Source: Aplysia californica (taxonomy: Eukaryota; Mollusca; Gastropoda; Aplysiida; Aplysiidae). From it: a DNA stretch of 64,000 bases. The notes beneath the pieces are model-generated. The model searched no databases, was not told where the DNA came from, and saw only the letters and a program-made list of their open reading frames with translations. This document shows positions 26,447-40,600 of the stretch, in pieces. The DNA is taken from the NCBI RefSeq assembly GCF_000002075.1, contig NW_004797491.1, positions 792,459 to 856,458 on the forward strand, read 5' to 3'. Numbering within the stretch: position 1 is the first letter of the stretch; each line of letters begins with the position of its first letter. A program made the position numbers and the translations under genes.

Positions 26447-26528
26447 CAGAGACAGAGACAGAGACAGAGACAGAGAGAGACAGAGACAGAGAGAGACAGA
26501 CAGAAAGAGAGAGAGAATGAGAGAGAGT

Positions 26529-26575
<47 letters not shown>

Positions 26576-29500
26576 AGGGAGAGAGAGAGAGAGGCACTTT
26601 CCACCGTAACTTGTCAGATATTTATGGCAACTCTAGGACGCTCGGCAATAAGTTGTTTTAGAAACTGCCAGATTGCCCATTTCGTACACTCGACCACGGT
26701 CTATCTGTACTGTTCGGTCGGCAATAGTTTTTCACGTGCATATCGGCAAAAATCTGTCTACTCACGATAGATAATCTTCCTCTTTCTTTTCATTCATTCT
26801 TTCTTTCTGTCTGTCTTCGGGTTTTTGCTGTGGCTGGAAAATCTGTGCATTTAATTCATTTATCTAGAAAACTGAATTGTGAATGTAGAAAGAAAATTTG
26901 TATCGAAGCAAAACATTCTAAAATCTGTCTTGCTCTAGAGAATTGGTCAGTACCAAATGAGGATTCTACGCAGGGGGACTGCGGGAATTTATTACCCGGA
27001 AATCTGAAAAAAAAATGTCTGAAACCTGAGAAAATGCACAAAGTCCACGAAACCAAATCTGAAAAGGCTACTTGGTTCATATTTTACCGGTCGCGTTTGT
27101 GATATTACGTTCGGCTTTCCCCTGTCTGAGAGTACGTTTCACGCGAATAAGCAGCTATGGCGACTGGCGGAAGTGCAGGTATAATACAGAGACTTCATTG
27201 GGAAAATTAAAATCTACTTTCCCTTTCGTTACCGCTCAGAATTGTCCGATGATAGTTTGTTAACGTTAGATTTACAGTTAATAAAAACCTGCAACGTGCA
27301 GTTTGCCTAAAAAAACAGTGTCGCCACACACATTAAATCAATGTTCTCACTGATGTCACTATAATAAGGACAAAAAAAGGGAATGAAAAGAAAACAGCGT
27401 TCTCCGATTTCTAGATTGTCGGGTCCGTCATCGTGACCGGTCAGTGAACCTGTGAGAGTTTGTGAGTGCGGCATGAATAAGGGACCGGCCGGTGGTTGTT
27501 GGGGAAAACCTAATCAAAATTCATTCAAAGTAGGAGTATTGTAGGGCTTCGTAATTGAGGGGAGGTGTTTGATGCAATAAAGTCTACGGCAGCAGGAAAA
27601 GGCCGCCATGCGAGAAACTGATGCTAAAATAAAATCGATAAATGGAAGTGGTTTTGACATTCGACTATCGAGTGCGTAAAAGAGGGAACATTAGAGCACA
27701 GGCTTCATGATTGTATCTTCAAGGTTGGTTTTCCCGGGTTTGTCGGATTTGTCAGTGATGACAAATTGATAGTGGCAATGAGGAAATGCCATTTTTAACC
27801 CTCGGAAAACTCGATGTTGGATGCCTATGATTCATGATGGCTTGTTACTGATTAAATTCTGGTAGTGCGATTTAGCATTTTGAAAAAAAATCTATACTTA
27901 GTCCATGATGCAGTGATTCACCGATTGCCGGGTTTTCAGCATCACTACAACCCACGCTCTCACAGTCCTTCCAGCTCCGGCTTTCAGTACACACACTCTT
28001 TTATTTTCCCTTTTTGCTCTGCCGTAAGCTTAACTATAAAGGTTTTATAATAAGTTTTGTCTTGCATGCTTTTTATAAAATCTGTGATTGCTGAAACCAA
28101 ACATGGTTTTGGCAGTTGATGTTCTTCTTGCCTCACCTCGGGCCCAGATCAGGATTCATTTTGTATTTTTAGGGTAAAACTAGTTAAAATTGTCTGTCAA
28201 TCCTAAGTCACCAAAGACTTATCAGTGTCTTATGCTAGTGTCGAAAAATATGTTTTAATATAAACTCTCCCAAAAAAGTCAAGGAACAGCTTGTGTTTTC
28301 ACCTGTCAAATTTAAACTTCAATATCTCACAAACTCGTTAAGATCAGTCAACCAAACTTGGCACACGCACTGTCGACTAGACACAGTTTGCCTGTACAGC
28401 AAATTTGCCCGCACCAGCTTCACAGCGACGGTGCAGGGCATTCTGAAACAGTCAAAAATCATGAAAAATGGGCAAAATTTCTCTGCTTCAGCAACATTGG
28501 CATAGGGACTGTTAGCTAAAACTAAGCTTGGCACGTGCTAAACAGATGTCTTAGCTGTGATTATTGCTCCCTTACAACCCTTTATAATGCAGCGATTTTC
28601 AGCCACGTTTCATTACAACACGATGGTCCAACAACGCTCGCTGCCTGACGTTGACAGAGGACGAGTCCTTGCCTGGCTCCAAGATGGCTCCACGTTCCCA
28701 ATTGTTGCACATCGACTTGGGGTGTCCCCATCAGTCATGTGGAGGCTGCAAGAACGATGACGAGTGACCGGAAGGGTCCAGGACAGGCCTCAACCAGGGT
28801 GCCATGTTTGACCAACGACAGCATCGACTGGTTCATCGTCAGACAGGCCGTGACGTCACGAACCACTACTGCAAACGGCGCCAGGGACTAACTATGGGTG
28901 ACAGCCAATGTCCACTAGAGCGAGGAGACGGTAAGGAACTGTGTCCGTAGAGCCAAGTTCGCTTCTCGTGTCCCAAGGCACACGCTGCCCCACACAGCAG
29001 CTGGTCGGGCGTGGTCTGCTCGCCATTCACAGTGGACACAATGTCAGTGGGACCAGGTAGTCTTCTCGGACGAATCCAGATTCAACCTGCTGCACCCAGA
29101 CAGGCGAGCCCACGTCTGGAGGCGCCGAGGAGAGCTGTTCCACCCTGAGTGCATCCCTACGGTGGAGGGCCCGTTCTGGTGTGGGGAGGCTTCTCAGCTC
29201 ACCACAGGACCCCCTGTACCATATACAGGGCAATTTGACCGCGGCAAGGTACAGGAAAGAAATACTGCGTCCCCCTTGCTGTTTGTCTCCTGCAACAGAT
29301 TGGACCCCAGGCTGTACTGCAGGATGACAACGCCACACCACATCGCACACGCATCGTTGGGGACTTCCTGCAGCAGCGAGCTGTCACCCGCATGGACTGA
29401 CCAGTTTGTAGTTCGGATTTGAACCAAATAGAGAACATTTGGGATCCCATTGACCGGTGGATAAGAGACAACCACCCTCCTGCACAAAACCTTAAGCAGC

Positions 29501-31586
29501 TCTTGGCTACCTCGTCCAGGAGGGGCAGAACCTACTGCAACAAGTCCTCCGAAGGCATATCCTGTCCATACGTCGACGCTGTGCCGAGTGTTTGATCAAA
29601 CGGGGTGGCTACACCCACTATTGACCATGTTCATGAAGAACTATGGCTGTTCAGACTTTTGAACTCCGACCAGTGTGACTTAAACTCGTTTTATATGAAC
29701 TTCTCGTTTTTGTTGAAATCTGAAATTGTACACACTTAATCTAAAGAGTCGAAAGCAACTTTTTGGAAAAAATTAATAAATTTGGTTAAACTGTTCTTCA
29801 GTTATCTTTCTTTGAATTTTTGTTCCTTGACTTTATTGTGCGAGTTTAGTTTCTATTGGTATGGGCTAGCGGTTTTGAAGTAAGTTTGGCAATCACCCTG
29901 CACTCAATTCCAGAATCAATACTGAATGATAGGTACCTTGAACGATAGTCCATAAATGATTTAAAAAAAAAAAACTTCGCCTCATTTCATACTCACTGTT
30001 CATCTTAACTTGTGCACACCCAACCCACCCCCCCCCATATATATATAAACATGCGAGAGAGCATGCACACGTGAATACACAGACACACTCACACATGTGC
30101 ATGCACAAACAAGTTTTCAAAATATAATTACCCAATATCACGGAAAGCAAACGCATCCGATGGGGCAACGATTATCTTTTTTTTTCTTTCTTTGTCGTTG
30201 TACTACCTAATTTTGGGCCAAACTACCTGAAACTGACCCTGAATCTACCTGAAATGGGAACTTTTAGGTAGGCAGCCCTACCTCCAGTAAGTTTGGATCT
30301 CAGAACACTTCAAATTAAAAAGACATTGGGACGGGTCGCCTTTGAATGTTCCCAGATTCTGAATCCCACTTTCGACCTCAACTACAAAAAATTCCTCGAA
30401 AAGCTCTTAGAAATATGCCACAAACACATACCAAAAACAAAAACAAAATCCCGGAAGAACAAGATCTGGTTCTCTGGGGACTCTGATGATGCTGTAAAGA
30501 AGAAGAACGCGGCATATCGAAGAGCTGTCGACAACACCACTACAGAAAACAAAATTAATTACTTAAAACCTCGAGCTGAGGCACGTAGATGCCTCAGGAA
30601 GAGCAAAAGACAATTGTTAAGAAAATACATCTCCAAGATCGACAGCCAGACACCACTCAACCAAGTTTTTAAAATCCCCTCAAATTTTTTTGGGTAGATG
30701 CACAGACACCATCCGGATGGAACCACAGCTGAAACACAGGTAGACATCGCAAACACAATAGCTACATCTCTCTCCAAAAACTCATCCAAAGCAAACTGCA
30801 ACACCACCTTCCAAAACATAAAAACTAACAGAACAACAACACCTGAACTTCCACTCAAACAACACTGTAACTAACATCGCAGACTTCACGCTAGGCGAAC
30901 TAACATAGTGCATCTTGGGCCTGGGCAATACAGCCCCAGGTCTGGATGACATTCACAATCTGATCATTAGACATTTACCCGCAGAAAAACTTACCCTCCT
31001 ACTAGACATATACAATGACATGTGGCTGTCGAACTCCTTTCCAGAGTTTTGCCGTCTCGCCACTGTCATTCCAATACCCAAACCAATACGGGCTCACTGA
31101 GCGGTCTCCAGTGCGGATTCAGGAAAACATGATCCACTCTGGATCACCTGGTCCGCCTGGAGATCTTTATACGCACGTTTGCCAAAGGAGGCCACATGAT
31201 CGCAATCTTTTTTTTTACCTAGAAAAAGCGTTCGACACATCCTGGAAGTACAGCATTCTCAGAGACCTGCAGGCTCTCGGCATACGCGGTCACCTCCCTG
31301 CCTTCATTGGCAATTTCCTGAAGAACCGTTCATTCCAGGTTTGTGTCAGATCCTCCCTTGCAGATCCCCGCCAACAGAAGGAAGGTTTCCCTCAGGAAAT
31401 CAACCTTTCTCTTCTCCTATTCGAAATTAAAATAGATTCCATCGTTAAGACCCTTCAAAATAGCATAGACAGCTCGTCAGTGGCGGCGCGTGATTTATAG
31501 AACTGACCGGCGGTCATTCACGTCGACTATTTTTCCCTTCCCTACCCCCTTCTTTCACAACACACACGCACACGCACACGCACACG

Positions 31587-31653
<67 letters not shown>

Positions 31654-34600
31654 CTTATTTTATACCCCTACTTTCGCCATCCCCACCCCCTCCCCCACTC
31701 CCCCACACACACACCACAGTAAACATTGTAATATAATGTGAAAGAGCTAAAATATGCGGTAGCGTCAAGAAACAATATTATGAATAATGTAAGATGGAAG
31801 TTACTGAGATTAATAGAAACTCACTTGATCAGCACAGAAAAAGAAACACACTACTTGAGTCTAAGCTAGAAAACAAACAAAGTGAAAAGCAATAAATCGC
31901 TGGTCCTGGCCTCCAGTACAGTACTTTACTCTACTCGTACTTTCTACACACCCAAACACAATATCGACGTGCACTGAACCCGTTAAATATATGTAATAAG
32001 AACTGTCCTGTATGATGACAAAGCACACAAGTTTCCGATCATTATATCATCAAATGTACTTCATCGCACTTCTCAGTTCTCAGAACTGAACACTGAACAC
32101 TGTGTTGTAACAAAGTGGGGAAGTGTGTCAAATGCTAATTATAGAACTTGGTGTCTAGCTGGGGTGAGGGTTGAAAAGGGGAGGGAAGGGAGGGGGTTTC
32201 CGGCCCAGACTCTGACAGCCGAGTGTCTATCGCTCCTCGTTAAAATTTTCCTTATATATCTCCACTAGACGATTCCTTCTTTCGCTGTCCAGACTCCTAA
32301 GGGCCAGGTAAGTTATTAGTGGGGAGAAAACGATGAGTAAATGCCAAACATGAACTATAGGTGGTTAAAAAGTCAATAAACAAAAAAGAGTAGTGCCATG
32401 CTGACAATAAATGTTCTGATAGTAGTTAGAGAAAGGCTGAATGATAAATACATGTTTTTCTGATAAAATAATACATGTGTCTGTGCTGCTCAAGACAGTC
32501 TCATTCTTAATTTTGTAAGCTACAAAGAAGCCAATCTGGCAGTTAAGGGATATACGAATCTTTCTGTGGACTGACGATGGATTTGTCCATGGGACTGACG
32601 TCATCGCTAGGCCAAAGCCAAGCCCGCCGTGTGTTTGGCCCACTGACCTAAAAAGATATTTTTAGGTCAGTGGTTTGGCTTCGTACGTAGTACGAAGTTC
32701 CGCGACGTGACGGTTTGACGGGAGACGATTTAAAATTACGAGCCGGCGCGATAACAAACGTGAAGGAATAAGGTTATGTCGTGACGAGACAGCAGTGAAT
32801 CCCACTTGTCTATTTGAGCGCTTTCAAATCGGCAAGGTGTTTTTGAATGTTGATAGGCTACATGTTTGTTTGGATTTACTTAAAACTGAATGAAAATCGT
32901 CATCAGCAATAAACCTCTAGTCAACAGTTCAGTTGACAAAAATCTGACCGCACCGCCCAGTTAACAAACCGCCACTGCAGCTCGTTATATGTTGACGACT
33001 TCTTGATATGCTGCCGTTGGAAAAACCCTCAACTAAGATCTATGGAAAGGCTGCACAAACTTGAAAAATGGGCAAATAATAATGGCTTCAAGTTTTCCCC
33101 GTCTTGCTGATCAGGCAGACGTGTACTGCAACGGGATCTGACACTATATGGGGAAAGGATTCCCATCCAGGACCAGGCTCGTTTCCTGGGCATTATATTT
33201 GACAAGAAACTCGCATTCATTTCACACATAAAAGGCTTTCGTGTGAGGTGCCAGAAAACGTTAAACACTTCAAACTTTTTATTGCATCCAGAGTGGGGTT
33301 GGGACTCAAAACACGTTCTCCCCCTATACATTTCCCGTGTCTGATCCAGGCTTGACTACGGCTGTCAGGTCTATGGATCGGCAAAACCCCATGTTCTAAA
33401 GATGCTAGACCCAGTACAAAACCAGGGACTCTGCCTTGCCCTGGGGGCTTTCTGCACTTCTCCAGTGGAGAGCCTCCAGTAGGCCGAGACAAACATACTA
33501 TCACTCACACTCAGACGCACACAACTCTCACTACAATACACAATTAAACACCAGAGAACCCAGCACACGACTGTATTTTTAGAACAAACCCAGATACCAT
33601 AAACCAATTCCAAAACAACAAAAAATTCATCAAACCCTTGGGCCTCAGAGTCCCTGAGGACCTTAAAAACGTACAATCCTCCAAACAAGACATCCAACAA
33701 TTTCTTTTCCCCGAACTCCCTCCGTGGCACCTCACCAAGGCAAAAATAGATTTACAGCTAACCACACACACCAAAGCAGGTACAAAATACCAAACATTTT
33801 AAGCAGAATACAAAAAACATTAAAAAATACCCCCGGTGCAGAGTTATCTTCACAGATGGCTCTAAATTGGACTCTGTTGTGGGCGCCGCTGCCCTATCCT
33901 CTAACAGTACACACCAGTGGAGACTCCTTCCCGAAGCCTCCATTTTCTCTGCGGAGGCCACTGCCATTGACATGGCGGCACTGGACTCTGTAGAAAATTC
34001 TCCTAACAAATCTTTCCTTATATCCTATCTGACTCTCTGTCTTGCATCACCTCACTTACAAACTACACACTCTTACACCCAAAAATAGTCAGGTTACAAA
34101 AAAAAAATACACACTTTGGCTGACACTGGGAAAGGTATCTTGTTTGCATGGCTACCTAGCCATGTGGGCATCCGAGGAAACGAGCTAGTGGAGCTAGTGG
34201 ACCTCCTGGCAAAGAAATCCTTGTCCCTTCTGTTGGGATCAAAGACAAACACTCTCCCACAGACTGCCTTTAAAAATGAAGTAAAAAACTACTCCTCCAG
34301 TCTGTGGAAGACTTATTGGAACAAACAAGAAAATAATAATTGATTTTTTAAAGGCCATTGGCCTTTACGGAAAATTGTAAATTATATGGTTTAAAATTTT
34401 ACATGTTATTTAGAAAGTCATTTTAAATTGAGCATTTATTCACGCAAAATTGTTATTTTTTTTAGAGAAGTTGGCCGGAATCGGACTGAGCAGTGAACTG
34501 TTGCTAAGAAAACCAACTTTTTAAGCGCGCTCATATTACCTTATGTAGTTGACGTTCCGTAAAACTTTTACTAAAACATCAAACTGTTTACCCAGTCAGT

Positions 34601-37600
34601 TACAATGGGCTTCAAAATGAACTTGTGGCAGAAGTTGCACTTGGTCACTGAATGGTGACGACCCATTAATTTGTTTTGCCATGGCACACAATCTTCTTGT
34701 CTGACACATTTCGCTTTATCAAGCACAAAGTCAGCAACAAAAAAAGGAAAAAAACAAACAAAAACCCTATATTAATTAGCCTTAACAGCAGTCCTTAGTG
34801 TTCGACCTCCTCCAGTTGGGATCTTAGAAGGGAATGGTTTGTTTTCTTCATTTTCATCAGTACTGCCTTAAATGGCCACCTGTCTTATACAGCCACTTTT
34901 GTCCTTGTTACACAGGTTTGACGTGGGTGGTTGGTGGGTGCTCTGGTGTGGCTTTCTTCGTCTTTCCTATGAAACATCTATCGTCTTTATCTCCCCTCCT
35001 TTTTTTGTGTTTGTTGCTCTCTCGTAACACTTCGAATCTTTTGCACTGATATGACCTTAGCCCTTATTGTGTTGCAAGTGCCGCAAAACTCTTACTAAAA
35101 CAAAACAGGTTTGACTCAACTTTGACTGTATATATTTCGTATTTAAAAAATGAAGTCTACTCTCTTCTCAAGAAAAGGGGGTAAGTTCAGGCAGAATAGT
35201 TTGAATTCAAAGATGAGTTTCTGACTCTTTCCTGTTTCAAGTTTCAACAATCAACCCCCCATCCCCGCGACCTGAATTCTTTTGCACTCTATTTTTTATC
35301 TGTAATTGGCACAAACGAAACAAGAATGAAACTATTATGTAACTGTTTTGTGTGTTTTGTTCCCATTATTCGTGAAAGATTTTCATTGTTCTCTTGGTTT
35401 TGTTTTTTGTCCTCAGGTTTACACAAAAGGGAAGGACAAAGACGATGAGGGCCCTGCTTGGTATCCAGCGCGGATTAAAATGTTGAAAGGGGAATTTGCT
35501 GTTGTAGACTTCCCATGGGATCAGAATGACATCTTGCCTCTAGACAAAATTCGAATGGTTAATCTGAAGTATGTGATCATAGTTTGTTACATTATGTTTT
35601 TGAGGTAGTGTTACCAGTTATTGAGAGAAATGCCATCCTTTATTTTCTTTAGGTTTGTGCAAGGCAAGCAATTTCACACAATGGGCCGAAAGAGAAAGAG
35701 CTTTTGAGAAACAAATGCTACATTTTCAGACAAGACTTTGATGAGTCTTACTTGAACAAAACATTTTAACCTTTAATTTGGATTCCTACCACTTTCAAGT
35801 CCTGGTCCCACTGCTTACGATCCTGGTTAGCCCAAGTTCCCGTTGTTTTATGAAAAGAGAATTTTTGCTATACAAAAGTCACCCCTAAGATCCCACTCTG
35901 ATTCACTGTGAAGGTCTACATGCTGCTAAGATCCCGCTTTTCAGATGATAATTTACGGAACAAAAATTCGGGCGGGCACAGCTGATCAGCCAAGAATTAA
36001 AAGTTGAGATTGTTGAACTGCCTGTCGTGTCAAAGATCAGCCACTCTCGTGATTGTGATCACATAAGTGTTGTAAAACTCGATGAAACGGTACAATGTTT
36101 GCCCCAGACGGGATCACTCCGAGGAGTGAATGACCGGCGCGTTTGTTTACCCCAAACATCACTCTCGCCTCTGAGCTCTTCACCTAAACTTAAAGCACTT
36201 GCTAGGTGGGCAGGGCCTACACGTTTGCTCCAGGCGGGATCTCCTCAAACTGTGAACATCTTCCCTGACCTTTGCAGCAGTTGTCTCTGTTCCCAAATTT
36301 GTGAGACGGACTAAATTTTAATTGGTGTGGTCACAACGTGATGTTGTGTAACGACAAAGGCGGGGGGAACTTTGTCAGAGATGGAAAGCTATTAATTTTG
36401 GACAGATAAGGGGAGGAGGGGGGACTGGATAAATTTAGAAATTGAGACTCACGATAGGATAATAGTAATTGTGGTTTGTCATGTAGGTTGACCACTCTTT
36501 GCTCTCCATTATATGATGTCATAAACCCACCCATGGGTCACGTCAGTTCATTTTAGAGTTGAGGGAAACCACTTTACCGGTTGTGGGCCTTAACATGGGT
36601 CATCGTAGATTCTTCCTTTGGTACGTTTGGTAAGATCCTGATCGCCTAAAGTCCTGCATTTTCCTTGCACGGGGATCTGAAGCGGATACTACTGTATTAT
36701 TATTACAGTAGTCTCCGCCTAAGATCCCGCCGCTTAAGATCCCGTTGTTTTAGGAAAACAGAATTTTTACTATACAAAAGTCACCCCTAAGATCCCGCTC
36801 TGATGGTCTACATTCGGCTAAGGTCCCGCATTTCAGATCATAATTTGCTAAACAAAAACCCGGGCGGGCACAGCCGATCAACCTAGAGTGAAAAGTTGAG
36901 ATCAATAAACTGTCCGTCGCGTCAAAGATCAACCACTATCGTGAATGTGATCACATACACGTTGTAAAACTCGATGAAGTGATACAATGTTTGCCTCAGA
37001 CAGGATCACACCAGGGTGTGAACTGATCGACGCGTTTGTTTTCCCCACGCATCGCACTCACACCTGAGCTCGCCACCTAAACTTGCATCACTCGCTGGGT
37101 GGGTAGGGCCTACACGTTCGCTCCAGGCAGGATCACATCGAACCGTGAACTCTTCCTTGGCCATTGCAGCAGTTGTCTCTACTCCCAAATTTTCGAGACA
37201 GACTGAATTTTAATTGGTGGGTTCACAACGTAATGGTGTGTAACGACAAAGGCGGGGGGGACTCGGTCAGAGATGGAAAGCTATAAATTTTTGATAGGTA
37301 AAGAGGAGGGGCAACTGGATAAGCGTAGATCTTGAGACTCATGATAGGATAATAAGTGAAAATGGCATGCCACATCCCACTATGCACCGTGATAGGTCAT
37401 CAAGGTTAACCACTCTTTGCTCGCCATATGTCATAAACCCACCAAGCGGTCACGTCAGTTCGTTGTAGAGTGGAGGGAGACCATTTTACCGATTGTGAGC
37501 CTTAACATGGGTCACCATAGATTCTTCCCTGGGTTCATCGGTTAAGATCCCGGTTCGCCTAAGATCCCGCATTTCCTTGCTCCCAAGCACCGGGATCTTA

Positions 37601-40600
37601 GGCGGAGACTACTGTATTATCATCATGGTTATTTTGATTAAATTCATGATGCCCAATTCGAAGAGTTTTTGGACCTTTCGTATTCCTGTCTTTTTCGATT
37701 TTTGTGCGACACCTTTTTTCAGCTGTCATTTTTTAAATTAGACCTGTATGCAATTCCTCTTCATTTATTATTCTTGCTTTCTTTTTCTTTTTTTTCAGTC
37801 CCCCAATCACAAAAGATTCCTTTTGCCAGTTTCTTCTTGAAGTACCTCCAGACCTCAGAGAAGGGTAAGAACTCAAAACTATTTGACTTTAAAGATGGTT
37901 TTATTATCACCATGGCGATTGTCTGGTGTTTATTCAGTGTTTAAGGCCATTGGCTCACATCACATCATATAAAAACGCTTATTTCTGAAATATAGTTTCC
38001 AAAATGAAAAAGTGCAAGTTGTGCACATATCTGTTATCATGGGTCAAACTGCATATTTATGTCACAGGGTCTAGGAGTTAAAAATTTCTTTTGATGTGCA
38101 AAATTTGGAACCCCCCCCCCCCCAAAAAAAAAGAAAAGAAAAGAGAGTTACACCTCTCACATAATGGTTAATTTATCAATTTCCACTAATAAAGATTGTT
38201 ATTTTATGGAAGGCTATGAGTTTTTAACAGGTTTTGACTCGTCTATTCCAATTCTCTGGGATGTTGATAATATACACGGCTGTTTCTTGATACGGAATTG
38301 TAAGAGAGAATGAATTATACTTGGGGCAGACTTCTTCCTCTATATTCTGCACAGTATGATCTACAAGGCTACTTTTTTACTGCCCTGAGAAATTATTTCG
38401 TGCTTCCACCACTTTGAGAAAAAAAACCCAAGGGAAAATAATAGGTTTTTAACTTCTGGACTTCAGTAGTCCTGTTGGCTCTGCCCAGTTCACAGGAACA
38501 ATATAATTGCACGTAACTTTTCTTTGATGTGCCATTTTCTAAGTGTATAAGCCTGCCCCAGAATTTAATGACACAATGCATATAGTGTGTAGGTAGTCCT
38601 TCGTTGCCGAAAATGGCGATGAGATTCTGCAGCTCATCTGTGGATGCGCATGTGGCTGTGCAACCCGATCCTGGATGTACGTCTTGTGCAGTGGGGACAC
38701 TGGTGAAGCGCTGTTTCTGCTGGGAAGACAGACGGCCCTTCGCCAGGTGTTCCTTTCAGTGGCGGTTCTTTCGAGTTCTGTGGGGGTAACCTGAGCAAAC
38801 TGGAGGTTTTCCTTTATCGTGTCTTTGAACCGCTTTTTTGGCCTCCCGAGATTTCTGCCACTTGCGAGTTAGCCGTTCAGCAGTTGTTTGGGCATTTGGT
38901 GGTCTTCTGTGCGGATGACATGGCCGACCCATCTCAGTTGGACTTTGACGAGCATGCTTTCTATGCTTTGTGAGCTTGATCGGTTGAGGACCTCAATGTT
39001 GGTGATGCGGTCTTGCCACCGGATGCCAAGTGTGCTGTGGAGAGCCGTTTGGTGGAACTGCTCTAATTTGTTGATGTGCCTTCTGTAGAGTTTCCAGGTC
39101 TCCACAATGGCTTCGTACACTTTGATTTTTGTTGACAGGCAGACATTTTACTGTTTTAGTACCTCGTTTTTCTGTCTACCGAGAGCTTGGCTGGCTTTGC
39201 TGATTCATGAATCAATTTCCTGATTGATGAAGCCGTCTGCAGAGAAACCCCCCGGGGCTGTGCCACTGACTGAAGTGTCTTTAGGCCATTCCCAAAGGGG
39301 GGACATTATCATGTTCTGTTGCACAGTAGAATTGTAAATGGGCTGATTCATCAATGTCATGCTCTTAACTGTGCCGGAATTGCAAGAGGGAACTGCTGCT
39401 TTTTCTTTCCTCCTCACCTTACTATCGGCGTTTACCTCTACTTTTTTTGTATGTTTGCCATACTCTTGTGACCCGCTCTTTGCGGGGTGCCTTGATGCCT
39501 GATGTAGACTTTGTGCTGTTGAAGCTAGAGAGGTGAGCAGAGTAAACCCGATTCCCTGTAAGGATTTCTCTGTTGACATCCACCCCTTCGCGCTATTGTG
39601 ACCTTATGCAGTTGCGTGCGCTATAAAACCTCTACTAAAAAAAAAAGAACACCTGCAGAGATGACATTTCCAAGGTATTTAAAGTTCTTTGTGTTCCTCA
39701 GGCTGTTGCCATTGATAATGATGTTTGGAGACAGTGGGTTAGTTTGTGGGGTAGGCTGGTGAAGAACTTCAGTTTTCTCGAAGTTATTGTAAGTCCAAAA
39801 AGCTTTGAGGCTTCTGCGAAGTGATTGAGCTTCATTTGCAGGTCCGCTTCAGAGTGAGCATTCAAGGAGCAGTCATCGGCGAAGAGCCCCTCCTGGAGGA
39901 GTTTTGTGCCGATTTTTGTCTTGGCTTGCAGGCGATGTAGATCAAAAAGAGAGCCATCTGGTCGATAATTTAGGTATATTCCCTTGTCAAATCCTTGCAG
40001 GCATGGGAAAGCATGGCGGTGAGTAAGATATTGAAGAGGATTGGTGGCAAGACACCGCCTTGTTTGACGCCATTTGTAATTTCGAATTGGTCTGTCATGT
40101 TGCCACTTGCTAGAACTTGCCCACTCATGCCTATGCCTGTGTGGAAGAGCTGGATGATCTTTAGGAACTTGGGAGGGCAGCCAATTTGTTCTAGGACAGT
40201 CCACAGGGCTTCTCTGTTGACTGTGTCGAAAACCTAGGAAGGCTCTTCAGGAGAGCTGATCTGATGGCAAAGGCAACTCTGTGAATTCGTTTCTCTGTCT
40301 GTGGTTCTTTTCCAAAAATAAGTATAGTCACCTCCTTCTTCCCTCATCAGCTGGAAGACGCGTCTCACTAAGTGCAGAGATGTCAATGTTGTAGCATTAG
40401 AGTTTTCTCGCCACAAAACCCCCGGGGGCGGTGCCACTGACTGAAGTGTCTTTAGGCCATTCCAAAAGGGGGGATATTTCTTGTTCTAATGCACAGTAGA
40501 ATTGTAAATGGGCTGATCCAACGTCATTCTCCCAACTGTGCCTGAACTGCAACAGGGAAGTGCTGCTTTTTCTTTCCTAATCCTAACTATCGTCATTTTT

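Noticed and set aside
26239-26604. Open frames of Arg-Glu or Ser-Leu repeats
   Set aside because: Pure translation of the GA microsatellite.
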